Positions 1 through 8,607 of a DNA stretch of 64,000 bases are shown piece by piece. The notes under the pieces are model-generated. The model made no database searches, had not been told where the DNA came from, and saw nothing but the letters and a program-made list of their open reading frames with translations. Origin of the DNA: Capillimicrobium parvum (GTDB lineage: Bacteria > Actinomycetota > Thermoleophilia > Solirubrobacterales > Solirubrobacteraceae); the NCBI RefSeq assembly GCF_021172045.1, contig NZ_CP087164.1:248001-312000 (forward strand). Direction: 5' to 3'. Every line of letters begins with the position of its first letter. Within the stretch, counting starts at the first letter, position 1. The position numbers and the translations under genes are program-made.

Positions 1-2
1 CC

Positions 3-413
3 AACGCGGTGCGCTACTGGGGCCCTGAGCGCGCGGACCGGATCTTCCCGATCCGCGAGTGGATCGAGGAGGGCGCGGTCGTCGGCGGCGGAAGCGACGC
101 GTTCGTGGCGGACTGGGACGTCCTCGCCGGCGTCCGCGGGATGGTGACCCGCGAGACGGCCGTCGCCGGCGTGCAGGGCGCGCGCTCGGCGATCGACCGG
201 CGCACCGCGTTCGAGCTCTACACGAATCGCGCAGCCGAGTTCGTCGGCGAGGGCGATCGCCGTGGCTCGCTCGTGCCCGGACAGCTCGCCGACATCGTCG
301 CCTTCCGCGAGGACCCGCTCACATGTGAGCTCGATGCGCTCACGGAGCTCGATGTGGCGCTCACGCTCGTCGGCGGGCGTGCGGTGCACGATCCGGGCGG
401 CGCGTTCGCGTGA
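3..413 (+). CDS. Amidohydrolase family protein, C-terminal part
   Basis: The reading frame is already open at the window edge, so only the last ~136 residues are seen. The segment GGGSDAFVADWDVLAGVRGM followed by a conserved R-x-E-T resembles the metal-binding Asp strand and C-terminal barrel of the Amidohydro_3/YtcJ family, and the end (GSLVPGQLADIVAFREDPL) is the usual return to the small beta domain. The family hydrolyses amide or cyclic amide bonds with metal ions; the substrate cannot be told. It lies 39 bases before a RidA gene and a benzoate-type transporter in the same direction, so it may serve the same catabolic block. The metal-binding N-terminal HxH is outside the window. Confidence 0.8.
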   Translation, partial: NAVRYWGPERADRIFPIREWIEEGAVVGGGSDAFVADWDVLAGVRGMVTRETAVAGVQGARSAIDRRTAFELYTNRAAEFVGEGDRRGSLVPGQLADIVAFREDPLTCELDALTELDVALTLVGGRAVHDPGGAFA

Positions 414-452
414 CCGCAGGACGATCACCATCATGAACGGAGAACGAGGAGC

Positions 453-812
453 ATGAGCATCCATCGCAAGGCGCACTCCGGCGGCGTCGGCTACAGCCTG
501 TCGACGAGCGTTCAGGGCCCGGGCGAGCTGATCTACGTCTCGGGGGTGATCGGTACGGGCGACACGCTGGCCGAGCAGACCGGCTCCTGCTTCGATCAGA
601 TCGAGCAGGCTCTCGCTGCGCACGGCGCGACTCTGGCCAGCGTCGTGCGGATAACGAGCTATCTGACCTCCCTCGATGAGTACGGCGACTTCTCGCGGAT
701 CCGCGGCGAGCGGTTCGACGACGACCTCCCGAGCTCCACCGCAGTGCAGGTTGCCGGTCTCCTCTTCGACGGTCTCATCGAGATTGATGCCATCGCTTTC
801 CTGCCTGCATGA
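453..812 (+). CDS. RidA/YjgF family protein (first of two)
   Basis: A 119-residue protein of normal family length. RidA proteins hydrolyse reactive enamines and imines, releasing ammonia, and some are dedicated deaminases in aromatic catabolism. Visible family features are the N-terminal strand ending LIYVSGVIG, the helix SCFDQIEQALAAHGATLASV and the C-terminal IEIDAIAFLPA. The usual catalytic Arg is not at its standard place (a VAGLLFDGLIEIDA strand is seen), so activity may differ from archetypal RidA. The start is supported by a GAGGAGC box directly upstream. Its last four bases overlap the transporter start (ATGA), implying translational coupling. A second RidA gene lies in the operon at 7.4 kb. 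Confidence 0.88.
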   Translation: MSIHRKAHSGGVGYSLSTSVQGPGELIYVSGVIGTGDTLAEQTGSCFDQIEQALAAHGATLASVVRITSYLTSLDEYGDFSRIRGERFDDDLPSSTAVQVAGLLFDGLIEIDAIAFLPA

Positions 813-1990
813 GCCGCGTCACGTCGCCGGTCATCGCCGGCGTCGTGACGGCGCTCGTGGGCTTCGCCGGCACGTTCGCGATCGTGCTGGCGGGCTACCG
901 AGCGATCGGCGCCACCAACGCCGAGGCGGCGTCCGGGATCCTGGTGCTGACGGTCGGGGCCGGGGTCGTGGGCATCGTGCTCGCCGCCCGCTACCGCATG
1001 CCGATCGGCATTGCCTGGTCGACCCCGGGCGCCGCGCTCCTGGCCTCCAACGGGGCGATCGACGGTGGCTATCCGGCGGCGCTCGGTGCGTTCGTCGTGT
1101 GTGGGCTGCTGCTCGTGGTGGCCGGGCTGTGGCGGCGGTTCGGCTCGGCTTTGGAGGCCATCCCGGCACCGCTGGCCAACGCGGTGCTGGCGGGTGTCCT
1201 CGTGCCGGTCTGCCTGGCGCCCCTCGAGGCGGTGTTCCGGTCTCCCTCCGTGGCGATCCCGACCGTCGTGACCTGGCTGCTGCTGATGTGGTGGCGCGCC
1301 CGTTGGGCCGTCCCGGGCGCGTTCGCAGTCATGGCGATCGCGGTCGCCATCGACCCGCTCGAGCCCGGCGGCGGGTTCGGCGGCGGCCTGCCGGAGCTGT
1401 CGTTCACGTTGCCGGCGTTCACGGTGGCCGGGGTGGCGGGGCTCGCCCTGCCGCTCTTCATCGTCACCATGGCCTCGCAGAACATCCCGGGGCTCAGTGT
1501 TCTGCGGAGCTACGGCTACCGGCCCCCGCTCAGGCCCATCCTCGTCTCCACAGGCGGCGCCAGCGCCTTGATCGCCCCCTTCGGGGCGCACACGCTCAAC
1601 CTGGCGGCCATCACCGCGGCGATGCTCGCAGCGCCGTCGGTCGATCCGGTGCCCGCTCGCCGGTGGATCGCGGCAGCCGGCGCCGGCGCCGTCTATGTCG
1701 TGCTTGGCCTGTGCTCGGGGCTCGTGATGGCCGTTCTGGCGTCGGCTCCGCTGCTGGCGGTCAAGGCGGTCGCCGGCCTGGCGCTCCTCGCGACGCTGCG
1801 CCGGTCGCTCACGGCGGCGCTCGAGCCTCCGGGGCAGCGCTTGGCGTCCATCGTCGCGATGGGCATCTGTGCCTCGCCGCTGATGTTGTGGGGCATCGGC
1901 GCACCGCTCTGGGGTCTGCTCGCCGGCCTCGTGCTGTTTGTGGCGATGGGGCGGGCGAAGCACTCATGGCAGTTGGCTAGAAAGTGGTGA
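809..1990 (+). CDS. benE: BenE family benzoate/H+ symporter-like permease
   Basis: A 393-residue, very hydrophobic protein with about twelve predicted membrane spans and no signal peptide, matching the BenE family. These inner-membrane symporters import benzoate or related aromatic acids with protons. Family-like segments are the N-terminal GVVTALVGFAGTFAIVLAGY and the central LPLFIVTMASQNIPGLSVLR, the latter strongly conserved in BenE. The ATG overlaps the preceding RidA stop by four bases. The neighbouring aryl-CoA enzymes suggest the imported acid is an aromatic carboxylate such as benzoate or an amino- or hydroxy-benzoate, which is an inference from context. Confidence 0.88.
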   Translation: MSRVTSPVIAGVVTALVGFAGTFAIVLAGYRAIGATNAEAASGILVLTVGAGVVGIVLAARYRMPIGIAWSTPGAALLASNGAIDGGYPAALGAFVVCGLLLVVAGLWRRFGSALEAIPAPLANAVLAGVLVPVCLAPLEAVFRSPSVAIPTVVTWLLLMWWRARWAVPGAFAVMAIAVAIDPLEPGGGFGGGLPELSFTLPAFTVAGVAGLALPLFIVTMASQNIPGLSVLRSYGYRPPLRPILVSTGGASALIAPFGAHTLNLAAITAAMLAAPSVDPVPARRWIAAAGAGAVYVVLGLCSGLVMAVLASAPLLAVKAVAGLALLATLRRSLTAALEPPGQRLASIVAMGICASPLMLWGIGAPLWGLLAGLVLFVAMGRAKHSWQLARKW

Positions 1991-2045
1991 AGAGCAAGAT
2001 GGCAGGCAACGAAGCGCCGACTGCACGGGCGCAGGTCAGACGCTG

Positions 2046-3233
2046 ATGACACAGGAAATGGGCTTCGGTGTGGTTGCAGACGGTGGAGGGCTCCGGAGGG
2101 CCCTCGGTGGGTATCCGACGGGCGTCTGCGTCGTCACGGGGATCGCCGAGGACGGCCTGCCCCACGGCTTGGTGACGAGCCGCTTCATCCCCGTATCGAT
2201 CGATCCGCCGCTCGTCGCGTTCGTCCCGCCCAAGGACTCTCCCGCATGGGTGGAGATCGCCGCTCGCCGGACCTTTTGCGTGAACGTCCTGTCGGCGCAG
2301 CAGGAGCATCTGTCACGACAGTTCGCCGTCGATGCGCCCCACCAGTTTGCGACCGTGCAATGGCACCCGAGCTCCGGCGGGGCGCCGGTCATCGACGGTG
2401 TCGTCGCGTGGATGGAATGCGCCCTCGACCGCGTCGATGACACGGGCGATCACCAGCTCGTCGTCGGGCGAGTCCGGGCAGTCGGCGAGAACGACGGCGT
2501 GCCGCTGGTCTCGTGCCGCGGCGGGTTCGGGCGCTTCGCCGCGTTGTCGCTTGCCGCTCGAGGGGCGGATCTGATGAATCCGCTGAACCTCGTGGACCGC
2601 GCCCGCGCCGAGATGGAGTCCGCCGCGGAGGAGCTCGGCGGTCGCGTCGTGGCCCAGACGCTCGTCGACAACGAGGTCGTGTTCATCGCCAGCGCGGGCA
2701 ACCTTCCCGACCTGCGCAGCACCGTGGCCATGACCATCGGCAGCCGGATCCCGGCGATCCCGCCGCTCGCATCGCTGTTCATGGCCTGGGAGGACCCCGA
2801 CCTGGTCGAGATCTGGCTCGGGTTCGTCGCCGGCGAAGAGGCCCGACAGTCCGCCCGGCTGCGCCTCGAGCAGGTCCGCGCCCGAGGGTACTCCGTGTAT
2901 CTCGCCGACCCGGCGAATCCGCGCAACGAGCAGCTGCTGCGGATGATGGCCGAGCAGCGGCTTCCCGCGCGGGCCGAGGAGCTCAGCCGCGATCAGCTCG
3001 AGCTGATCGAGAACCTCACCGTCGACGTCCTGGACTTCTCGCCGCGACGCGTCCAGGAGGTCGACTGGTTGGCGGTGCCCGTGTTCGGGCCGGACGGACG
3101 GGTGTCCTTCGTCCTCGGCCTTGAAGGTCTGCCCTTTCCCACCGGCTGGCAGGACTTCGAACGGCGGCTGGCGCGCCTCGAGCAGGCGGCGAGCAACGTC
3201 ACGTATGCGATCGGTGGCCAGGTCCCCGTGTGA
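2046..3233 (+). CDS. Flavin reductase domain fused to an IclR-type effector-binding domain
   Basis: About 395 residues in two domains. Residues ~10-170 are a flavin reductase-like FMN-binding domain (GGYPTGVCVVTG, then VTSRFIPVSIDPPLVAFVPP and a late GGFGRFAAL), as in the small component of two-component flavin monooxygenases. Residues ~185-390 resemble the ligand-binding half of IclR regulators (VVAQTLVDNEVVFIASA, a MTIGSRIPAIPPLASLFMAW stretch, and a final VFGPDGRVSFVLGLEG). No DNA-binding domain is present, so the IclR part probably senses or binds a substrate. The start chosen is the first ATG before the flavin reductase fold; an ATG at 2058 with AGGA just before it is an alternative. The GTGA overlap links it to the Lrp gene. 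Confidence 0.8.
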   Translation: MTQEMGFGVVADGGGLRRALGGYPTGVCVVTGIAEDGLPHGLVTSRFIPVSIDPPLVAFVPPKDSPAWVEIAARRTFCVNVLSAQQEHLSRQFAVDAPHQFATVQWHPSSGGAPVIDGVVAWMECALDRVDDTGDHQLVVGRVRAVGENDGVPLVSCRGGFGRFAALSLAARGADLMNPLNLVDRARAEMESAAEELGGRVVAQTLVDNEVVFIASAGNLPDLRSTVAMTIGSRIPAIPPLASLFMAWEDPDLVEIWLGFVAGEEARQSARLRLEQVRARGYSVYLADPANPRNEQLLRMMAEQRLPARAEELSRDQLELIENLTVDVLDFSPRRVQEVDWLAVPVFGPDGRVSFVLGLEGLPFPTGWQDFERRLARLEQAASNVTYAIGGQVPV

Positions 3234-3793
3234 ACGAGTCCTGTGGCGCGCGGCCGCCGCTGTCACGATACGCTCCGCCATCGAATCGGATGGCCGCCCC
3301 GGAGCTCCTTGACCAGATCGATCATGCAATTCTGGAGCTGCTTCGGGAGGACGCTCGACGGACCGTCACGGACATCGCCGGCCGGGTGAATCTGTCGCTC
3401 GCTCCGGTCAAGCGGCGGATAGAACGCCTCGAGCGCACTGGCGTCATCCGGGGCTACACCGTGGTACTCGACCCGTCGAAGGTGACGGCCGCGCTCGAGG
3501 CCTACACGGAGGTCTGTGTCGGCCCGGGGGCGCTGGAGGACGTCATGGACTTCGTGCAGTGCGTGCCGGAGGTCCAGGAGGTGTCGGTCATCGCCGGCGA
3601 CCCGGATCTCCTCCTCCTGCTCAGAGCCGAGAACGTCGGCGATCTTCACCGGGTCATCAACCAGATCCGGCGTGACAGCCGGATCAGCTCGACGAAGACC
3701 CTTGTGACCCTGAAGACGTGGGTCCGCTCCCAGTCACAGGACTACGAGGCACCGTCGCACCTCGTCGAGGGCTCAGCGTCTCCGGCGGCGTGA
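3230..3793 (+). CDS. Lrp/AsnC family transcriptional regulator
   Basis: Carries an N-terminal winged helix-turn-helix (LDQIDHAILELLREDARRT, then IAGRVNLSLAPVKRRIERLE) and a C-terminal RAM/AsnC ligand-binding domain (YTEVCVGPGALEDVMDFVQC, SVIAGDPDLLLLLRAENV). Lrp proteins form octameric DNA-binding particles that sense amino acids or related metabolites, some controlling catabolism of aromatic amino acids. I took the GTG that overlaps the previous stop (GTGA); an ATG at 3290 removes a 20-residue stretch that does not look like the family and may be the true start. It is last in the rightward run and converges on the flavoenzyme operon, a likely local regulator. Confidence 0.85.
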   Translation: MNESCGARPPLSRYAPPSNRMAAPELLDQIDHAILELLREDARRTVTDIAGRVNLSLAPVKRRIERLERTGVIRGYTVVLDPSKVTAALEAYTEVCVGPGALEDVMDFVQCVPEVQEVSVIAGDPDLLLLLRAENVGDLHRVINQIRRDSRISSTKTLVTLKTWVRSQSQDYEAPSHLVEGSASPAA

Positions 3794-3812
3794 CGCCGCC
3801 GCTCAGGCGGCG
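3784..3812. terminator. Overlapping hairpins between convergent genes
   Basis: The stop codons of both converging genes sit in GC-rich inverted repeats: GGCGGCG (3784-3790) pairs perfectly with CGCCGCC (3794-3800) over a TGA loop, and CGCCGCC also pairs with GGCGGCG at 3806-3812. These are mutually exclusive stems. No U-tract follows, so a bidirectional terminator is only a suggestion from position. Confidence 0.4.
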
Positions 3813-6175
3813 GCGGGCTTCCAGCGCCCGGACCCGCGCGCCTCGGCGGCGGTGTCGAAGGAGCGGGGTGGGGGCTTGGTGGCGTCGAGGCGGCCGTCCA
3901 TCGGGCGCCAGGAGCCGCCTTGGTATTGGGGGATCCAGTGTTCGCGGTGGTAGTAGCCCTGTTCGCTGGCGGCGTGCAGGGTCCAGAAGGGGTCGTAGAG
4001 GTGGGGGCGGCCGAGGGCGCAGAGGTCGGCGCGGCCGGCGAGGATGGTGGTGTTGACGTCGTCCCAGCTGGAGATCGCGCCGACGGCGATGGTCGGGATC
4101 CCGACCTCGTGGCGGATGCGGTCGGCGAACGGCGTCTGGAAGCTGCGGCCGTAGGCGGGCGCGTCGTCGGCCCACACCTGGCCGCTGGAGACGTCGACGA
4201 TGTCGACGTCGTGCTCGCGCAGCATCCGCGCCAGCTCGACGGCGTCGTCGCCGTCGAAGCCGCCGGGGGTCCAGTCGGTGGCTGAGATGCGCACCGACAT
4301 CGGCTTCTGCGCTGGCCACACCGCGCGGCAGGCGTCGAGGACCTCGAGCGGGAACTTGGCGCGCGCCTTCAGCGTGCCGCCGTATTCGTCGGTGCGCTGG
4401 TTGGTCAGCGGGGAGAGAAACGACGACAGCAGGTAGCCGTGGGCGAAGTGCACCTCGAGCAGGTCGAACCCGCAGTCGGCGGCGCGTTCGGTCGTGGCGA
4501 CGAAGTCGGCCGTCACCGCGTCCATGTCGGCGCGGGTCATCTCGCGCGGGACGGGGCTGTGCGGGAAGTAGGGCAGCGGCGAGGGCGCGATGACGTCCCA
4601 GCCGCCCTCGGGCAGCGGTTCGTCGATGCCCTCCCACATGAGCTTGGTGGAGCCCTTGCGGCCGCTGTGGCCGATCTGGGCGCCGATCCGTGCGGGGGTG
4701 TAGGCGTGGACGAAGTCGACGACCCGCTTCCAGCCGGCGATGTGGTCGTCGCGGTACAGGCCGCCGCAGCCGGGGGTGATGCGGCCCTCGGCGGACACGC
4801 AGATCATCTCGGTCATGACCATGGCCGCGCCGCCCTCGGCGCGTGTGCCGAGGTGGGCGAGGTGGAAGTCGCCGACCGTGCCGTCGACCGCCGAGTACAT
4901 GTCCATCGGCGAGACGATCACGCGGTTTGCGAGCTCGAGGTCGCGCAGGCGCAACGGCATGAACATCGGCGGCCGGGTCTGGCCGCGCCCGTTGCTGGCC
5001 GCGCCGCCGGTGCCGGCGCCGCAGAAGACCTCGTCGACGCGCTGCACGAAGTCCGCGTCGCGCACTCGCAGGTTGTCGTACGTGATGCGGCGGCTGCGCG
5101 TCAGCAGGTTGAACGCGAACGTGCACGGGTCCTGGCCGACATAGCGGCTGATGCCCTCAAACCACTCCAGGCTGGCCTGCGCGGCGCGCTGCGTGCTCGC
5201 GACGACCGGCCGGCGCTCGGCCTCGTAGGCGGCCAGCGCGTCGGGGACGTCGCCGTCGTGGTCGCGGAACGCCCAGGCCAGCGCGATCGCGTCCTCCATC
5301 GCCAGCTTCGTGCCCGAGCCGATCGAGAAGTGCGCGGTGTGCGCCGCGTCGCCGAGCAGGACGACGTTGCCCGCCGACCAGTGCTCGTTGCGCACGGTCT
5401 GGAAGTTCAGCCACCGCGAGTTGTTCGCGACGAGCGAGTGGCCCTGCAGGATGTCGGCGAAGGCCTCGCGGCAGAACGCGATCGCCTCCTCGTCGTTCTC
5501 GCCCGGGGCGAACTGGTGGTGCTCGGTGGCGTCGAGGCCGGCGCGCCGCCACGTCTGCTCGTCGGTCTCGACGATGAACGTGCTCATCGTCGCGTCATAC
5601 GGATACCCGTGGATCTGGAAGACGCCCCACTCGGTCTCGACGATGTGGAAGGTGAACGCCTCGAAGACGAGGTCGGTGCCCAGCCACATGAACTTGCACC
5701 TGCGGCGGTCCAGCGACGGCTCGAACCGGTCGGCGAGCGTCTCGCGCACCACGCTGTTGATGCCGTCGGACGCGATCACCAGGTCATAGCCGGCGGTCAG
5801 CTGCTCGATCGGCGGCGCCTCGGCCTGGAAGTGCACCTCGACGCCGAGCTCGATCGCGCGCGACTGCAGGATGTGCAGCAGCTGCTGGCGGCTCAGCGCC
5901 GAGAACCCGTGGCCCCCGGAGCGCTGGACCGTCCCGCGATAGTGGATGTCGATGTCCGACCACCGCGCGAAGCTCTCGGTGATCTGCGCGAACGTCGGCG
6001 GGTCGGCCGCCTCGAACGCGGTCAGCGTCTCGTCGGAGAACACGACCCCGAAGCCGAACGTGTCATCCGGCGCGTTGCGCTCCCACACCGTGACCTCATG
6101 GCCGGCGCCGAGGCGACTGAACAGGATCGCGGCATACAGGCCCCCCGGCCCGCCGCCCGTGATGGCGATCTTCAT
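3803..6175 (-). CDS. Bifunctional aryl-CoA flavin monooxygenase / Old Yellow Enzyme reductase (2-aminobenzoyl-CoA monooxygenase/reductase-like)
   Basis: A 790-residue fusion. Residues 1-~375 are an aromatic-ring FAD monooxygenase: [15 protein letters not shown] at the N-terminus and the second FAD motif [18 protein letters not shown]. After a short linker, residues ~405-770 are an Old Yellow Enzyme FMN barrel ([46 protein letters not shown]). This order and length are those of 2-aminobenzoyl-CoA monooxygenase/reductase, which hydroxylates and reduces the ring to a non-aromatic enamine CoA ester; database labels for such proteins often read salicylyl-CoA 5-hydroxylase/oxidoreductase. Both cofactor sites look intact. 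It is last in a five-gene leftward operon, its ATG overlapping the dehydrogenase stop. Substrate (anthraniloyl- versus salicylyl-CoA) is inferred from the RidA neighbour. Confidence 0.88.
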   Translation of the reverse strand: MKIAITGGGPGGLYAAILFSRLGAGHEVTVWERNAPDDTFGFGVVFSDETLTAFEAADPPTFAQITESFARWSDIDIHYRGTVQRSGGHGFSALSRQQLLHILQSRAIELGVEVHFQAEAPPIEQLTAGYDLVIASDGINSVVRETLADRFEPSLDRRRCKFMWLGTDLVFEAFTFHIVETEWGVFQIHGYPYDATMSTFIVETDEQTWRRAGLDATEHHQFAPGENDEEAIAFCREAFADILQGHSLVANNSRWLNFQTVRNEHWSAGNVVLLGDAAHTAHFSIGSGTKLAMEDAIALAWAFRDHDGDVPDALAAYEAERRPVVASTQRAAQASLEWFEGISRYVGQDPCTFAFNLLTRSRRITYDNLRVRDADFVQRVDEVFCGAGTGGAASNGRGQTRPPMFMPLRLRDLELANRVIVSPMDMYSAVDGTVGDFHLAHLGTRAEGGAAMVMTEMICVSAEGRITPGCGGLYRDDHIAGWKRVVDFVHAYTPARIGAQIGHSGRKGSTKLMWEGIDEPLPEGGWDVIAPSPLPYFPHSPVPREMTRADMDAVTADFVATTERAADCGFDLLEVHFAHGYLLSSFLSPLTNQRTDEYGGTLKARAKFPLEVLDACRAVWPAQKPMSVRISATDWTPGGFDGDDAVELARMLREHDVDIVDVSSGQVWADDAPAYGRSFQTPFADRIRHEVGIPTIAVGAISSWDDVNTTILAGRADLCALGRPHLYDPFWTLHAASEQGYYHREHWIPQYQGGSWRPMDGRLDATKPPPRSFDTAAEARGSGRWKPAAA

Positions 6176-7371
6176 CGCTGGTCCTCGCTGACGGTGGCAA
6201 ACAGAGCGCGCGCGATGATCTCGCGCTGGATCTCGGATGCGCCTTCATAGATGCGCGGCGCACGAACCTCGCGGTACAGATGCTCCAGGACATGCCCACG
6301 CTCGAGCGCGCGGGCGCCATGCACCTGCACGGCGAGATCGACGGCTTCCTGAGCGGTCTCCGTCGCCATGAGCTTGGCCATCGCCGCGGTCTGCGTCACC
6401 GGGCGCACGCCGCGGTCATAGGCGGTCGCGGCGTGATGGACGAGCAGACGGGCGGCCTGCACGCGGGTGGCGACGTCGGCCAGGCGATGGGAGATGCCCT
6501 GGAAGTCCTTGATCGGCCGGCCGAACGCCTGACGCGTGGCGGCGTGGTCGCGCGCCGCGGCGATCGCGGCCTGCGCCATGCCGACCGCGAACGCGCCGAC
6601 GCTGGGACGGAAGAGGTCGAGCGTGCGCATCGCGACGCGAAAGCCGGCGTCGACGTCGCCGAGCACCTGCTCGGGCTCGACGCGCACGCCGTCGAACACG
6701 AGCCGTCCGATGGGGTGCGGCGAGAGGAGGTCGATGCGCTGCCCTTCGAGGCCGGGCGAGTCGCGCGGCACCCAGAACGCGGTCAGCCCGCGGGCGCCGG
6801 CGCCCTCGGTGGTGCGGGCGAACACGGAGTAGGCGTCGGCGTCGGGGGCGTTGGAGATGTAGACCTTCTCGCCGGTCAGGACGAAGCCGTCGCCGTCGCG
6901 GCGGGCCTGCAGCGCGAGCGCCGCGACATCGCTGCCCGACTGCGGCTCGGTGAGCGCGAAGCCGGCGACCGCCTCGCCCGTGGCCAGGCGTGGCGCCCAC
7001 GCCTCGACGAGCTGCGCGCTGCCGGACTGCAGCATCGGGAACGAGCCGAGGCCCTGGACGGCGAACGCCGTCTCGGCCTCGGTGCAGTAGCGGGCCAGGC
7101 CCTCGCGGATCAGGCACAGCTCCATCGCGCCGACGTCCGGCGCCCAGCGGTCGCCGTCGCGGCGAAACAGCCGGCCGAGCAGCCCGGTCTGCGCGAGGCC
7201 GGCCATGAGCTCGCGGTTGACCTCGCCGGGCGCGCCGGCCTCGGCGACCGGCGCCAGGCGCTCGCGCGCGGCCTGCGCCGTGCCGGCGAGCAGCTCGAGC
7301 TGGCCGTCGTCGAGGTGGGCGTCGAGCAGCGGCGCGGACATCGCCGTGGCGGTGGCGGCGGTCGCGGTCAT
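6172..7371 (-). CDS. Acyl-CoA dehydrogenase
   Basis: A 399-residue FAD flavoprotein of normal acyl-CoA dehydrogenase length, forming an alpha,beta double bond in an acyl-CoA. Seen are the FAD/substrate motif [20 protein letters not shown], the strand [40 protein letters not shown] and the C-terminal [19 protein letters not shown], whose Glu in YEGASE is the usual catalytic base position. The start overlaps the RidA stop (ATGA) and its own stop overlaps the flavoenzyme start, so all are co-translated. In this operon it could oxidise the alicyclic CoA ester made by the flavoenzyme, an assignment from context only. Confidence 0.92.
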   Translation of the reverse strand: MTATAATATAMSAPLLDAHLDDGQLELLAGTAQAARERLAPVAEAGAPGEVNRELMAGLAQTGLLGRLFRRDGDRWAPDVGAMELCLIREGLARYCTEAETAFAVQGLGSFPMLQSGSAQLVEAWAPRLATGEAVAGFALTEPQSGSDVAALALQARRDGDGFVLTGEKVYISNAPDADAYSVFARTTEGAGARGLTAFWVPRDSPGLEGQRIDLLSPHPIGRLVFDGVRVEPEQVLGDVDAGFRVAMRTLDLFRPSVGAFAVGMAQAAIAAARDHAATRQAFGRPIKDFQGISHRLADVATRVQAARLLVHHAATAYDRGVRPVTQTAAMAKLMATETAQEAVDLAVQVHGARALERGHVLEHLYREVRAPRIYEGASEIQREIIARALFATVSEDQR

Positions 7372-7778
7372 CTCGACTCCTCGACGACCGCGACGGCCAT
7401 GAGCTCGATGAGCGCCTCGTCGTCGTAGAGGCGCGTCACGCCGAACAGCCCGGCGGCGGGATAGCGGCGGCCGAAGTGCTTGTGCCAGAGCGGCCCGAGG
7501 TCGCGCAGCGCCGCCTTGTAGGCGGGCACGTCGGTGACGAAGATCTGCATCGAGATGATGTCCGAGGGCTTGCCGCCGGCGGCGGTCAGCGCGGCGATCA
7601 CGTTGCCGGCCGCGGCGTCGAACTGCTCGGCCATCGTGCTGCCCTGGATCGTGGTGCCGTCGGGGCCGAGCGCGGTCTGGCCGCCGAGCGCGACGTAGCG
7701 CCCGGGCGCCGCGATCACGGCGTGCGCGTAGCCGACCGGCGGCGCGAGGTCGGGTGACGTGACGGTCTCGTGTGCCAT
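7368..7778 (-). CDS. RidA family enamine/imine deaminase (second copy)
   Basis: A 136-residue RidA-fold protein. I start at MAHETVTSPDLAPPVGYAHA, which begins one base after the hydratase stop; the frame stays open for 20 further codons upstream, but those are antisense-like and lack a ribosome site. Family features are YAHAVIAAPGRYVALGGQT, the helix AEQFDAAAGNVIAALTAAGG and the terminal LIELMAVAVVEE. The expected product of a neighbouring 2-aminobenzoyl-CoA reductase is a ring enamine, so a dedicated enamine deaminase here is chemically sensible. Its sequence differs clearly from the RidA at 0.45 kb, so this is not a recent duplication. Confidence 0.88.
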   Translation of the reverse strand: MAHETVTSPDLAPPVGYAHAVIAAPGRYVALGGQTALGPDGTTIQGSTMAEQFDAAAGNVIAALTAAGGKPSDIISMQIFVTDVPAYKAALRDLGPLWHKHFGRRYPAAGLFGVTRLYDDEALIELMAVAVVEESR

Positions 7779-7779
7779 C

Positions 7780-8607
7780 TCAGCGGCCCTGCCAATCGGG
7801 CTTGCGCCCCTCGCTCCACGCCGTGTAGAACTCGCCATGGTCGTGGCTGAGCATCAGCAGCGCCTGGGTCATCGCGTCCATCTCGATCGCGCCCGACAGG
7901 TTCATGTCGAGCTCGCGCTGGATCAGCGCCTTCGTCGTCCCGTAGGCCAGCGCCGGCCCGTCGGCGAGGCGGCGCGCGAGCGCGCGGGTCGCCTCAGGCA
8001 GCTCGTCGGGCTCGACGACGCTGGAGGCCAGGCCCGCGGCGAGCGCCTCCTCGGCCGTCACCTTGTCGCCGAGCATGAGCATCTGCGTCGCGCGGCCCGC
8101 CCCGACGATGCGCGGCAGCAGATACGCCGAGCCCATGTCCGCGCCCGACAGCCCGACGTGCGTGAACAGGAAGCGGAACGACGCCGACCGCGACAGCAGC
8201 CGGAAGTCGCTGGCCAGCGCGAGCACCGACCCGGCGCCGGCGGCGACGCCGTTGATGGACGCGATCACCGGGATCGGCACCGTGCGCAGCGCCTCGACGA
8301 CGGAGCCCGTCATTCGCGTGAACTCCAGCAGCTCGGCGGCCTTCATCTTCTGCAGCTCGCCGATGATCTCCTCGACGTCGCCGCCCGAGCAGAAGCCGCG
8401 CCCCTCGCCGGCCAGCACGAGCACCTTGACGTCGCCGCGCTGCGGCAGCTCGGCGACGAGGTCGCGCAGATCGGCGTAGGACTCGAACGTCAGCGCGTTG
8501 AGCTTGTCCGGCCGGTCGAGGGTGACCGTGGCCACCCCGTCAGAGACCTCGAAGCGGAAGTGCTCCCACTTCTCGGTGATCGCGGCGGATGCGCGAAAAG
8601 GACTCAC
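7780..8607 (-). CDS. Enoyl-CoA hydratase/isomerase (crotonase) family protein
   Basis: A 275-residue crotonase. The oxyanion-hole strand GEGRGFCSGGDVEEI and the second loop NGVAAGAGSVLALASDF are present. The usual catalytic Glu pair of hydratases is not obvious: the first position reads AGSVLAL and the second loop VGLSGADMGSAYLLPR has an Asp, as in isomerases or C-C hydrolases such as PaaG or BadI relatives, so ring hydration, isomerisation or ring opening are all possible. The GTG start overlaps the SDR stop (GTGA). The frame continues upstream but only in the SDR's shadow. Confidence 0.9.
   Translation of the reverse strand: MSPFRASAAITEKWEHFRFEVSDGVATVTLDRPDKLNALTFESYADLRDLVAELPQRGDVKVLVLAGEGRGFCSGGDVEEIIGELQKMKAAELLEFTRMTGSVVEALRTVPIPVIASINGVAAGAGSVLALASDFRLLSRSASFRFLFTHVGLSGADMGSAYLLPRIVGAGRATQMLMLGDKVTAEEALAAGLASSVVEPDELPEATRALARRLADGPALAYGTTKALIQRELDMNLSGAIEMDAMTQALLMLSHDHGEFYTAWSEGRKPDWQGR

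Noticed and set aside
3803-6175. Frameshifted pair of separate genes (a monooxygenase and an Old Yellow Enzyme)
   Set aside because: One continuous frame with a linker, and natural fusions of this order are known.
4439-6250. 603-codon plus-strand frame
   Set aside because: Opposite the two-domain flavoenzyme, whose FAD and FMN motifs are intact.
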